This document shows, in pieces, positions 27,991 to 34,538 of a DNA stretch of 34,538 bases. The first letter of the stretch is position 1. Each line of letters begins with the position of its first letter. The notes beneath the pieces were generated by a model. It ran no database searches and had not been told where the DNA came from. It saw only the letters and a program-made list of their open reading frames with translations. A program made the translations under genes and the position numbers. The DNA comes from Mycobacterium sp. 1423905.2 (GTDB lineage Bacteria; Actinomycetota; Actinomycetes; Mycobacteriales; Mycobacteriaceae), in the NCBI RefSeq assembly GCF_001673155.1, contig NZ_LZLE01000183.1, positions 1 through 34,538 of the forward strand, written 5' to 3'.

Positions 27991-28307
27991 CTAGTTAACG
28001 ATGTCGAACTCCAGCCGCACGCTGAGGGGTCCGGTTATTCCTGCCATGCTCGGCCATGAACCGGGCCCGACCTGCCGGGCGTTGGGCAGGCGCGCGGTGA
28101 TGACCCGCAGGGCTTCGATCAGTTCTAGCCGGGCCAGGTGCGCGCCCAGGCAGTAGTGCGCGCCGCCGCCGAAGCTGAGGATGGCCGGCGGGCCGAGCCG
28201 GTCGGGATGCATATGCCGGCGAGCGTGGTCATGGCGTCGACTATCCGGCGGCTGACGAGCGAGACCATCCGCAGCAATGCGTAGATGTTCCGCGGGCTGG
28301 TGCCGAT
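27991..28307 (-). pseudogene. Cytochrome P450 remnant (C-terminal heme domain)
   Basis: The last about 70 codons encode a recognisable P450 C-terminus: LSFGGGAHYCLGAHLARLEL, containing the heme-ligand Cys, then a normal tail ending at TAG 27991. Directly upstream, in another frame, RRIVDAMTTLAGICIPTG resembles the beta-sheet segment that precedes it by about 40 residues in intact P450s. The segment between them is missing and the frame is shifted. A stop in that second frame at 28308-28310 bounds the remnant. Everything N-terminal of this (about 300 residues) is absent. The frame remains open far upstream only by chance, antisense to another remnant. Non-functional with good confidence. Confidence 0.8.
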
Positions 28308-28408
28308 CTACGCGTCGTGGCGGATGTTTTGACCGATACCGGCTCGCGATGCTGACTAACATGAGCCAACACGCGGAGATCAATGCGCTGACCTGGAGCG
28401 AGTTGGGC

Positions 28409-28842
28409 ATGAGTGAGTTGCTGCCAACCGGAACGGTGACGCTGCTTCTGGCAGATGTTGAAGGGTCTACGCGGCTGTGGGAGACCGAGCCGGAGCAGAT
28501 GACCACCGCGCTTGCCCAGCTGAACCGCACGGTCAACGACAGCGTCGCCGCCCATGATGGGGTGCGTCCGCTCGAACAGGGCGAGGGTGACAGCTTCGTG
28601 GCCGCCTTCGCCCGGGCGAGCGATGCGGTGGCATGTGCGCTGGCGCTAGCGGCTGGAGCTCGCTGACGCCCATGGAGCTTGATGTGGTCGGCCTGGCTCG
28701 AGAAGGACTGGGCAACAAGGAAATTGGTGCCCGGCTTTTCGTTTCCCCCCGAACGGTGCAGACGCATCTCACCCATGTTTACGCGAAATTGGGTATCACC
28801 TCGCGCGTACAACTGATTCACGAAGCGACTCAACACAGCTGA
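28409..28842 (+). pseudogene. Remnant of an adenylate-cyclase-like/LuxR ATPase regulator (internal deletion)
   Basis: Starting at ATG 28409, TVTLLLADVEGSTRLWE and LEQGEGDSFVAAFARASDAV are the N-terminal class III cyclase-like domain of the large mycobacterial regulators of the Rv0386/Rv1358/Rv2488c type. Near 28640 the sequence switches frame and continues directly as the C-terminal LuxR helix-turn-helix, SLTPMELDVVGLAREGLGNK then LFVSPRTVQTHLTHVYAKLG, ending at TGA 28842. The whole AAA ATPase and TPR-like middle is missing. From the usual size of about 1,100 residues this means loss of roughly 2.5-3 kb. The frame break means that no fusion protein is made, although a separate start at 28633 could express the HTH alone (69 codons). 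Confidence 0.85.
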
Positions 28843-28850
28843 GTCAGGCG

Positions 28851-29504
28851 TTACTTCTTGGCGACCACGAATCCGCGGATGATCGCTTCCACGTCGTCGC
28901 TTTGCTTGACCGCTTCGTTGGCCATGCTGGTAATGGTCAACTGCACCATGTAGCGCTGATTGGCGGGCGCTGAGCCGGTTGCCAGCACAATGCGATTCCA
29001 GCTGTGCATCCGTCCGGTGCGGGCGTCGTAACTGCCCTGGACCATCGACGAGGGAAAGCCGTTGAAGTCTGCCGTCGATGCATCGAGCTGGTGAAACCCT
29101 TCGGGCAGATCGGCATTGGCGTGTTTGATCGCTTCGGCGGGATCGAAGCTGCCGCGCAGCTTGAACACCACCAGCATGGCGGCCGGAAGGTTGTCGCCCT
29201 TGGCGAGCATCACCGCGTTCGGGTGGGCCTTGGGATCGCCGTGGGCTTCCCAGCCGGGCGGCGTGGGGATGGACACGTTGAGGTCGGGCAGTCCGGTCGG
29301 TGGCACCGGGTCACCGGTGACACCGACGCTTTGCAAGTACTCCGACAGTGGGACCGCCTTGCCCGTCGTCGTCGCCGCGGCGCTGGTGGTGGTCGTCGTC
29401 GGCGCCAGCACCGACGAATAGTCCGTCGTCTTGGGCCCGCACGCCGCGGTCAGGGCGGCCAGTGCAACGGTGGCCGCGCATACTCGAATAGCCTGCGGCC
29501 TCAC
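28851..29504 (-). CDS. lpqT: Lipoprotein LpqT
   Basis: 217 residues from GTG at 29504 (GTGA overlap with the arsC-like stop). It has a type II signal peptide with lipobox LTAAC and acylated Cys22. A Thr/Ser/Ala-rich linker (about 35-48) precedes an LpqN/LpqT-type globular domain (50-217; LPDLNVSIPTPPGWEAHG, LPEGFHQLDASTADFNGFPS). It is probably anchored on the outer face of the plasma membrane. Paralogues (LpqN) act with the mycolic-acid exporter MmpL3 in published work; LpqT itself is less defined. The gene order matches M. tuberculosis Rv1016c, although there it directly precedes prsA as I recall, without arsC between. Confidence 0.9.
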   Translation of the reverse strand: MRPQAIRVCAATVALAALTAACGPKTTDYSSVLAPTTTTTSAAATTTGKAVPLSEYLQSVGVTGDPVPPTGLPDLNVSIPTPPGWEAHGDPKAHPNAVMLAKGDNLPAAMLVVFKLRGSFDPAEAIKHANADLPEGFHQLDASTADFNGFPSSMVQGSYDARTGRMHSWNRIVLATGSAPANQRYMVQLTITSMANEAVKQSDDVEAIIRGFVVAKK

Positions 29505-29857
29505 AAGATCTCGCGTACGGCTTCGATCGGCCGAGCCAGTCGGGTGCCCTTGGAGGTGACGACGAACGGCCGCTCGATCAAGATCGGGTGCTCGGCCATG
29601 GCGTCGAGCAATTGCTCGTCGGTGGCGTCGGCGAGGTTGAGTTCGGCATAGAGCGGTTCGCGTTTGCGTACCGCGGTACGCACGTCGATGCCCGCGTCGC
29701 GGATCATTCGCACCAGCTCGTCGCGGGACGGCGGGGTCTTGAGGTACTGCACGATAGTCGGCTCTAACCCGTTGTCCCGCAACAGGTCCAGCGTCTTACG
29801 CGACGTGCTGCACTTGGGATTGTGGTAGATGACGGCGTCGCCGGTGCCAGAAACCAT
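29501..29857 (-). CDS. Arsenate reductase-family protein (ArsC/Spx-like, glutaredoxin-coupled type)
   Basis: 118 residues, ATG at 29857, immediately after the prs stop. Thioredoxin-fold ArsC: IYHNPKCSTSRKTLDLLRD with the nucleophile Cys16, then TPPSRDELVRMI, RKREPLYAELNL and the cis-Pro/Arg region IERPFVVTSKGTRLARPIE. Members reduce arsenate with a glutaredoxin- or mycothiol-type partner. No ars operon (pump, ArsR) is nearby, so a general thiol-redox role is also possible. Overlaps lpqT by four bases, so prs-arsC-lpqT is probably one unit. Confidence 0.9.
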   Translation of the reverse strand: MVSGTGDAVIYHNPKCSTSRKTLDLLRDNGLEPTIVQYLKTPPSRDELVRMIRDAGIDVRTAVRKREPLYAELNLADATDEQLLDAMAEHPILIERPFVVTSKGTRLARPIEAVREIL

Positions 29858-30838
29858 CTAGGCGTCTCCGTCGAATAGTCCTGTCACGGAGCCGTTTTCA
29901 AAGACGGCGCGGATGGTGCTGGCCAACAGCGGTGCGATCGACAACACGGTCAGTTGCGGGAAGCGCTTCTCCTCGCCGATCGGCAGAGTGTTGGTGACGA
30001 TCACCTCGCGCGCGCCGCAGGCGGCCAGTCGTTCGGCGGCCGGGTCGGACAGCACACCGTGGGTGGCCGCGATGATGACGTCCTTGGCGCCGTCGTGATG
30101 CAACAATTGCACCGCACCGGCGATGGTGCCGCCGGTGTCGATCATGTCGTCGATCAGGACGCAGGTGCGGCCCTGCACCTCACCGACCACGCGGTTGGAG
30201 ACCACCTGGTTGGGCACCCGCGGGTCGCGGGTCTTGTGGATGAACGCCAGCGGGACGCCGCCCAGCGAATCGGCCCACTTCTCGGCGATGCGCACCCGCC
30301 CGGAGTCGGGGGAGACCACCACCATGTTGCTGTCGGGGTAGTTGTCGCGGATGTAGCCGGTCAGCAGGTTCTGGCCGCGCATGTGGTCCACGGGTCCGTC
30401 GAAGAAGCCCTGAATCTGGTCGGTGTGCAGGTCGACGGTGACGATGCGGTCGGCCCCTGCCGTCTTCAGCAGGTCGGCGACCAGCCGGGCCGAGATCGGC
30501 TCGCGGCCGCGGTGCTTCTTGTCCTGTCGCGCATAAGGGTAGAACGGCATGACCGCGGTGATCCGCTTGGCGCTGCCGCGCTTGAGCGCATCGATCATGA
30601 TCAGCTGTTCCATCAGCCAGCGGTTGACCGGTGCGGGCGCGGACTGCAGGACGAAGGCGTCGCAGCCGCGCACCGATTCGTCGAAGCGCACGAAGATCTC
30701 GCCGTTGGCGAACTCGCGCGCGGTCTGCGCGGTGACGTGCACGTCGAGTTCTTTGGCTACCTGCTCGGCCAGCTCCGGGTGGGCGCGGCCGCTGAAGAGC
30801 ATCAGGTTCTTGCGGTTATCGGTCCAGTCGTGGCTCAA
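29858..30838 (-). CDS. prs: Ribose-phosphate pyrophosphokinase
   Basis: 326 residues from TTG at 30838 (reads MSHDWTDNRKNL, as in M. tuberculosis PrsA), with GAGGGC upstream; further in-frame codons upstream do not look like this family. Motifs: the ATP-binding PFYPYARQDKKHRGREPIS, the metal site TVDLHTDQIQGFF, the catalytic flexible loop VVSPDSGRVRIAEKWAD and the PRPP loop VLIDDMIDTGGTIAGA. It makes PRPP from ribose-5-phosphate and ATP for nucleotides, His, Trp and the cell-wall arabinose donor DPA. 91 bp separate it from glmU. Confidence 0.97.
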   Translation of the reverse strand: MSHDWTDNRKNLMLFSGRAHPELAEQVAKELDVHVTAQTAREFANGEIFVRFDESVRGCDAFVLQSAPAPVNRWLMEQLIMIDALKRGSAKRITAVMPFYPYARQDKKHRGREPISARLVADLLKTAGADRIVTVDLHTDQIQGFFDGPVDHMRGQNLLTGYIRDNYPDSNMVVVSPDSGRVRIAEKWADSLGGVPLAFIHKTRDPRVPNQVVSNRVVGEVQGRTCVLIDDMIDTGGTIAGAVQLLHHDGAKDVIIAATHGVLSDPAAERLAACGAREVIVTNTLPIGEEKRFPQLTVLSIAPLLASTIRAVFENGSVTGLFDGDA

Positions 30839-30929
30839 CGCGCTGCCCTCGCCGTTTCGGGATGGGAATTCGAACGCCCCATGGTAAGCGAAGAGCCTGG
30901 ATGCGCTGCCGGGTAGCCGGGAAACAAAT

Positions 30930-32402
30930 TCACGGTTGCGGTTCGGATTCGCGTGCTTTGGCCTGCTCGGCCGCCTGCGCGGCCGCGGTACCGGGCCGTT
31001 TGCGCTGCACCCAGTCCTCGATGATGCGTTGCGGACCCGCCGATACGGCCAGTGCGCCGGGCGGCACATCCTCGCGCACGACAGTTCCGGCGCCGGTGTA
31101 GGCGCCGTCGCCGATGCTGACCGGGGCGACGAACATGGTGTCCGAGCCGGTGCGCACGTGCGAGCCGATGGTGGTGCGCCGTTTGGTTGTGCCGTCGTAG
31201 TTGACGAACACACTGGACGCGCCGATATTGCTGTGTTCGCCGATGTCGGCGTCGCCGACGTAGGTCAAATGCGGGACCTTGGTGCCGACGCCGATGTTCG
31301 CGTTCTTGGTTTCGACGAAGGCGCCCAGCTTGCCTTCGGCGCCCAGCTGGGTGCCGGGCCGCAGGTAGCTGAAGGGGCCGACCGTGGCGCCGTCGCCGAT
31401 GGACGACGACGCGCCGTGGGTGCGGCAGACGGTGGCGTTGTCGCCGACGGTGACGTCATTGAGCGTCGTGTCGGGCCCGATGACGCAACGACCGCCGATT
31501 TGGGTGCGGCCCAGCAATTGCGTCCCGGGCTGGATCACGGTGTCGCGCCCGATTGTGACGTCGACGTCGATCCAGGTGGTAGCGGGATCGACGACGGTGA
31601 CCCCGGCCAATTGGTGGGCGTTGACGATGCGGCGGTTGAGTTCGGCGCCCAGCTCGGCCAGTTGCACGCGGTTGTTGACGCCGGCCACCACGGCGCTGTC
31701 GTCGATGTGTCGGGCGCTGACGGTCATTCCGTCGCGGCGCAGGATGGCGACGACGTCGGTGAGGTAAAGCTCCTGCTGGGCATTGTTGGAGCTGAGCCGG
31801 GTCAGCGCCGAGCGCAGGGCGGCGATGTCGAAGGCGTAAACCCCGGTGTTGACCTCGCGAATCTCCCGCTGAGAGGCGGTGGCGTCGGTCTGCTCGACGA
31901 TGGCCATCACTTCGTTGTCCTGGGTGCGCAGGATGCGGCCATAGCCGTGGGGGTCGTGCAACGTGGTGGTGAGGACGGTGACCGCCGCCTTGCCTGCGGG
32001 GTGGTCCGCGCTGTGGGTGGCGATCAGGTCGGCGAGGGTATCCGCGTCCAGGAGCGGGGTGTCGCCGGCGGCGACGACGACGATGCCCGAGTAGTCGTCG
32101 GGCAATGCCTTGAGGCCGCACAGCACGGCGTCGCCGGTGCCGCGCGGTTGGTCCTGCAGTGCGACGTCGATGGTGCGGCCCAAGTGGTCGGCCAGTTCGC
32201 CGACCAGCGGCTCGATGCGCTGGTAGTCGTGGCCGAGGACGACGACCAGGTGTTGCGGCGCCAGCTTGGTCATCGCATGCAGGGAGTGGGAGAGCATGCT
32301 GCGCCCGCCGAGGGTGTGCAGGACCTTTGGGGTGTCCGACCGCATCCGGGTGCCGGGACCGGCGGCCAAGACCAGGACCGCGGTGTCACCACGAAACGTC
32401 AT
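30930..32402 (-). CDS. glmU: Bifunctional GlcN-1-P acetyltransferase / GlcNAc-1-P uridylyltransferase
   Basis: 490 residues from ATG at 32402 with GAGGAGAGG upstream. The N-terminal uridylyltransferase domain (1-about 240) has [35 protein letters not shown] and VAAGDTPLL. The C-terminal left-handed beta-helix (from about 260) has [20 protein letters not shown] and [19 protein letters not shown] and carries the acetyltransferase site. A disordered Ala/Glu/Lys-rich tail ends the protein. It makes UDP-GlcNAc for peptidoglycan and for the arabinogalactan linker, and may also feed sugar supply for the polysaccharide locus. Essential. Confidence 0.97.
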   Translation of the reverse strand: MTFRGDTAVLVLAAGPGTRMRSDTPKVLHTLGGRSMLSHSLHAMTKLAPQHLVVVLGHDYQRIEPLVGELADHLGRTIDVALQDQPRGTGDAVLCGLKALPDDYSGIVVVAAGDTPLLDADTLADLIATHSADHPAGKAAVTVLTTTLHDPHGYGRILRTQDNEVMAIVEQTDATASQREIREVNTGVYAFDIAALRSALTRLSSNNAQQELYLTDVVAILRRDGMTVSARHIDDSAVVAGVNNRVQLAELGAELNRRIVNAHQLAGVTVVDPATTWIDVDVTIGRDTVIQPGTQLLGRTQIGGRCVIGPDTTLNDVTVGDNATVCRTHGASSSIGDGATVGPFSYLRPGTQLGAEGKLGAFVETKNANIGVGTKVPHLTYVGDADIGEHSNIGASSVFVNYDGTTKRRTTIGSHVRTGSDTMFVAPVSIGDGAYTGAGTVVREDVPPGALAVSAGPQRIIEDWVQRKRPGTAAAQAAEQAKARESEPQP

Positions 32403-32465
32403 ACCTCTCCTCACGGTCTCGTCGGCGAACGTTATGTCTGCTCGCCGGAGCCGGTGCAATTAGGG

Positions 32466-32537
32466 CTCCGTCGCCAGGACTCGAACCTGAACTGTCTGAA
32501 CCAAAATCAGAAGTGCTGCCGATTACACCACGACGGA
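32466..32537 (-). tRNA. tRNA-Gln (anticodon TTG)
   Basis: 72 nt. Acceptor arms TCCGTCG and CGACGGA pair fully, with discriminator G. The D-arm GTGTAATCGGCAGCAC has the G18G19-type loop. The anticodon stem TCTGA/TCAGA encloses loop TTTTGGT, giving anticodon TTG. The T arm is TCAGG-TTCGAGT-CCTGG. CCA is not encoded. It lies 63 bp upstream of glmU on the same strand. Confidence 0.95.
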
Positions 32538-32569
32538 TTGCGTGCCGAGAGCGCTCACGCGCCACCATG

Positions 32570-32575
32570 ACTTTA
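32570..32575 (-). promoter_or_regulatory. Candidate tRNA-Gln -10 box
   Basis: Minus-strand TAAAGT (TANNNT) would start transcription near 32563, about 26 bases before the tRNA. The -35 is weak. Confidence 0.35.
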
Positions 32576-32659
32576 GTCGGCCGAGGATGCCGGTCGTTGT
32601 CGGATGCCAGCTTCGCTGTCACATCCACCACATTGGCCCCTAACCCCAAGGGTGTTCGA

Positions 32660-32720
32660 TTTGCCCGCCTCACAGCGACAACGCGTGGCGTCGCGCAATT
32701 GTCGCTGTGAGGCGGGCAAA
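32660..32720. repeat. Perfect 22-bp inverted repeat (long hairpin)
   Basis: The arm at 32660-32681 (TTTGCCCGCCTCACAGCGAC plus AA) and the arm at 32699-32720 are exact reverse complements over 22 bases. Inside, CGCG (32682-32685) pairs with CGCG (32692-32695) around a TGGCGT loop, leaving a 3-base CAA bulge. No U-tract follows on either strand, and it lies between divergent genes, so a simple terminator is unlikely. No second copy is visible in the window. Confidence 0.85.
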
Positions 32721-32793
32721 AAGTGGATCACCCACCGGAGAGGCTGGTGTGACGGCTGGGGCAGGAGCGACCCTGGGAGTACGCGCGCTTCAC

Positions 32794-32889
32794 CGAGCGT
32801 GAACCTGCGCATCCGAATGTGCGGGCAGGGCGGAAAACCCGCGATTTTGCCGCCACCACCGCACAGTCGCCGCCGCGGGCTCACTGTCG
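32794..32889. repeat. Imperfect palindromic element, copy 2
   Basis: CGAGCGTGA (32794-32802) is mirrored by TCACTGTCG (32881-32889) at seven of nine positions, with GC-rich partly complementary sequence between. The right arm sits at the -35 position of the following TetR gene. The rest of the 380-bp stretch 32538-32917 holds the 22-bp inverted repeat and promoters; I see no gene there. Confidence 0.3.
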
Positions 32890-32904
32890 ACGCGAAACCT
32901 GCCA

Positions 32905-32910
32905 TACCCT
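32905..32910 (+). promoter_or_regulatory. -10 box giving a leaderless TetR transcript
   Basis: TACCCT (TANNNT) ends seven bases before GTG 32918, so the transcript should begin at or one base before the start codon. No ribosome site precedes the GTG, which fits. Confidence 0.5.
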
Positions 32911-32917
32911 TACTGAC

Positions 32918-33565
32918 GTGGCCATACCCGACAAGGAGCCAGACAAAGAGGTGCGCGCTCCGCGCGCTCGAATGACCGGCAGCGAGCGGCGCCACCAATT
33001 GATCGGCATTGCGCGCACCTTGTTCGCCGAACGCGGCTACGACGGCACCTCCATCGAGGAGATCGCCCAACGCGCCAACGTTTCCAAGCCGGTCGTCTAC
33101 GAGCATTTCGGTGGCAAGGAGGGCTTGTACGCCGTCGTCGTCGACCGGGAGATGTCGGCGCTGCTCGACGGCATCACCTCGTCGCTGACCAACAACCGGT
33201 CCCGCGTCCGGGTCGAACGCGTGGCGCTGGCGTTGCTCACCTACGTCGAAGAACGCACCGACGGCTTCCGCATCATGATCCGCGACTCGCCCGCCTCCAT
33301 CAGTTCGGGCACCTACTCCAGCCTGCTCAACGACGCCGTCAGCCAGGTGAGCTCGATCCTGGCCGGCGACTTTGCCCGCCGCGGCCTGGACCCTGACCTG
33401 GCTCCCCTCTACGCCCAAGCACTCGTCGGTTCGGTGTCCATGACCGCGCAGTGGTGGCTCAACACCCGAGAGCCCAAGAAAGAAGTAGTCGCCGCCCACC
33501 TGGTCAACCTGATGTGGAACGGACTGACCCACCTGGAAGCCGATCCCCAACTGCAAGACGAATAG
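32918..33565 (+). CDS. TetR-family regulator (Rv1019-like)
   Basis: 215 residues from GTG at 32918, supported by the -10 placement; the better conserved part starts at a later ATG (32972, MTGSERRHQLIGIARTLF). HTH: RGYDGTSIEEIAQRANVSKP then VVYEHFGGKEGLYAVVVDRE. The C-terminal half (about 70-215; FRIMIRDSPASISSGTYSSL, SVSMTAQWWL) is very close to M. tuberculosis Rv1019 as I remember it. There it is reported as an autorepressor co-transcribed with mfd. Here mfd does not follow; a small secreted-protein gene and a lysA-like gene do, so targets may differ. Confidence 0.9.
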   Translation: MAIPDKEPDKEVRAPRARMTGSERRHQLIGIARTLFAERGYDGTSIEEIAQRANVSKPVVYEHFGGKEGLYAVVVDREMSALLDGITSSLTNNRSRVRVERVALALLTYVEERTDGFRIMIRDSPASISSGTYSSLLNDAVSQVSSILAGDFARRGLDPDLAPLYAQALVGSVSMTAQWWLNTREPKKEVVAAHLVNLMWNGLTHLEADPQLQDE

Positions 33566-33647
33566 ATCTTGGGATCGGTAGCGATGCGCCCGCTGTGCAC
33601 TGTTGACGTCCGTCCCAACCGGGGCGGCCAGTAACGAAGGAGCGGCC

Positions 33648-33905
33648 ATGAAAGCGATCATCGCTGGTGTAGCAACATCACTGTCGGTGCTGGGAGGCCT
33701 GTGGCTTGCCGCACCTGCCCAGGCCGAGCAAGGCAACTGCCCGCGCCTGCAAGCCTGCACCACCTGGTGCCCCGGCGACCCCAACCCGGCAGGCCGGCCC
33801 GTCCCGTGGGACGGCGGCGTCTGCCACGACTACTACTGGGACTCCTACGGCGTGCACGACGTCGGCGACGGCGCCTTCTACTCCTGGGCCACCATGCCCT
33901 GGTGA
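33648..33905 (+). CDS. Small secreted four-cysteine mycobacterial protein
   Basis: 85 residues, ATG at 33648 with AAGGAG six bases upstream. A signal peptide (hydrophobic 6-22) ends with APAQA, cleavage predicted after residue 26, giving a mature chain of about 59 residues. The mature part has four Cys (near 30, 37, 41 and 59), which could form two disulfides, and many aromatic residues. The pattern WCPGDP...WDGGVCHDYYW recurs in a family of small exported mycobacterial proteins of unknown function, as far as I recall. Its last 28 bases overlap the convergent lysA-like gene. Confidence 0.82.
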   Translation: MKAIIAGVATSLSVLGGLWLAAPAQAEQGNCPRLQACTTWCPGDPNPAGRPVPWDGGVCHDYYWDSYGVHDVGDGAFYSWATMPW

Positions 33906-34538
33906 GAACCACAGTCGCGGGCCAATAGGTCGGCGATGGTCTCCCGGCGCACCAACTGCCGCGCCCGGCCGTCCCTGACCGCGACCACCGGCGGCCGGCC
34001 CACCATGTTGTAGTTCGACGCCATGCTGTGGTGATACGCACCCGTGCACGCCACGGCCAGCAGATCCCCGGGATGCACGTCGGCGGGTAGCTCAATGTCG
34101 CGGGCGATCTCGTCGCCGGCCTCGCAATGCCGTCCGGCCAGCGTGACGCGCTGTTTGGGCCCATGGGAAGGCCGGTTGGCCAGCGTGACCGTGTACTGGG
34201 CGCCGTACAGCGACACCCGCGGGTTGTCGCTCATCCCGCCGTCCACCGCGACGAACGTCCGCCCGCCCGGTTGCGCCTTGACCGAGCACACCCGGTACAA
34301 CGTCACGCCGGCCCGGGCGCTGATGGCCCGCCCGGGCTCGACGACCAGCACGGGCCGCGGGAACTGTTCGGCCGCGCAGGCCTCGTCCAGCGCGTCCTCG
34401 ACAGCGGCCGCCAGCTCGTCGGGGCACAGCTCCGCGTCACCGGACAGGTACGGCACAGCGTGGCCGCCGCCGATGTTCAGCTCGGTCAGGATGACGCCGT
34501 GACGGGCGCGGATGTCGGCCATCGCGGCGATCATCCGG
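33878..34538 (-). CDS. Diaminopimelate decarboxylase-family PLP enzyme (C-terminal part)
   Basis: The 5' end lies outside the window; 219 residues are visible, ending at TAG 33878. Fold-type III decarboxylase marks: the phosphate-binding LNIGGGHAVPYLSGD, VEPGRAISARAGVTLY (substrate Arg), VAVDGGMSDNPRVSLYGA, GRHCEAGDEIARDIELP with the cross-subunit Cys, and CTGAYHHSMASNYNMVGRPP near the end. LysA converts meso-diaminopimelate to lysine. M. tuberculosis lysA sits elsewhere (near thrA/hom) and differs in wording, so this is probably a paralogue; a related decarboxylase activity is possible. Confidence 0.85.
   Translation of the reverse strand, partial: RMIAAMADIRARHGVILTELNIGGGHAVPYLSGDAELCPDELAAAVEDALDEACAAEQFPRPVLVVEPGRAISARAGVTLYRVCSVKAQPGGRTFVAVDGGMSDNPRVSLYGAQYTVTLANRPSHGPKQRVTLAGRHCEAGDEIARDIELPADVHPGDLLAVACTGAYHHSMASNYNMVGRPPVVAVRDGRARQLVRRETIADLLARDCGSHQGMVAQE

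Noticed and set aside
28336..28836. N-terminal extension of the P450 frame on the minus strand
   Set aside because: The frame is open, but its sequence is the antisense of the cyclase/LuxR remnant and has no P450 similarity before about 28210.
30936..32570. 544-codon plus-strand frame over glmU and the tRNA
   Set aside because: Antisense to glmU, running through a tRNA gene; no motif or ribosome site.
32660..32720. Insertion-sequence ends or CRISPR repeat
   Set aside because: Only one pair of arms with a 17-bp centre, no transposase, no target duplication and no spaced repeats.

Overview
The window is from a Mycobacterium chromosome, most likely a slow grower. It carries an adjacent PE/PPE pair and a conserved housekeeping block that I recognise from M. 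tuberculosis (metG, tatD, rpfB, ksgA, ispE, pks16, pth, rplY, lpqT, prs, glmU, tRNA-Gln and the Rv1019-type TetR gene) in the same order and orientations. It also shows high GC, many GTG/TTG starts and several leaderless-looking promoters. I do not name the species.

Left third (1-13335, all minus strand): one tightly packed polysaccharide operon of 12 genes, transcribed from 13335 toward base 1 and cut by the window edge. In order of transcription it encodes a glucose-1-phosphate cytidylyltransferase-like enzyme, a PIG-L/LmbE deacetylase, an RmlC-type epimerase, a WecG/TagA/CpsF glycosyltransferase, a WcaJ-type polyprenyl-phosphate sugar transferase, a Wzx-like flippase, a GT2-GT4 fusion glycosyltransferase, two tandem TylCIII-like sugar C-methyltransferases, a GT4 glycosyltransferase, an FkbM methyltransferase and a Wzz/tyrosine-autokinase-type protein. 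Stop/start overlaps link most of them. Together they look like a Wzx-dependent exopolysaccharide or capsule locus whose repeat unit carries an unusual, probably C-methyl-branched sugar. No Wzy polymerase, 4,6-dehydratase or ketoreductase is visible in the window. The last protein has Thr where the Walker A lysine of the kinase family should be.

Middle (13550-18033): a PE/PPE pair of the SVP type, two plus-strand TetR regulators with gamma-butyrolactone-receptor-like DNA-binding domains, a hexapeptide acetyltransferase of the serine-acetyltransferase type that could decorate the polysaccharide, and a PAS-domain protein behind metG.

Right half (18043-33565): the conserved block. metG and tatD diverge from a 38-bp shared promoter. 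rpfB-ksgA-ispE form an operon with a structured leader. pks16 is preceded by a strong promoter and a 63-codon upstream frame that appears leaderless and ends on the pks16 start codon. Between rplY and lpqT, where M. tuberculosis has nothing comparable that I recall, lie an SDR gene and two decayed genes: a cytochrome P450 remnant, and a cyclase/LuxR regulator reduced to its two ends by a frame-breaking internal deletion. A perfect 22-bp inverted repeat and a looser palindromic element lie between the tRNA-Gln gene and the Rv1019-type regulator.

Right edge (33648-34538): a small secreted four-cysteine protein overlaps, tail to tail, the 3' part of a diaminopimelate decarboxylase-family gene. 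In M. tuberculosis mfd follows the TetR gene, so synteny breaks here.
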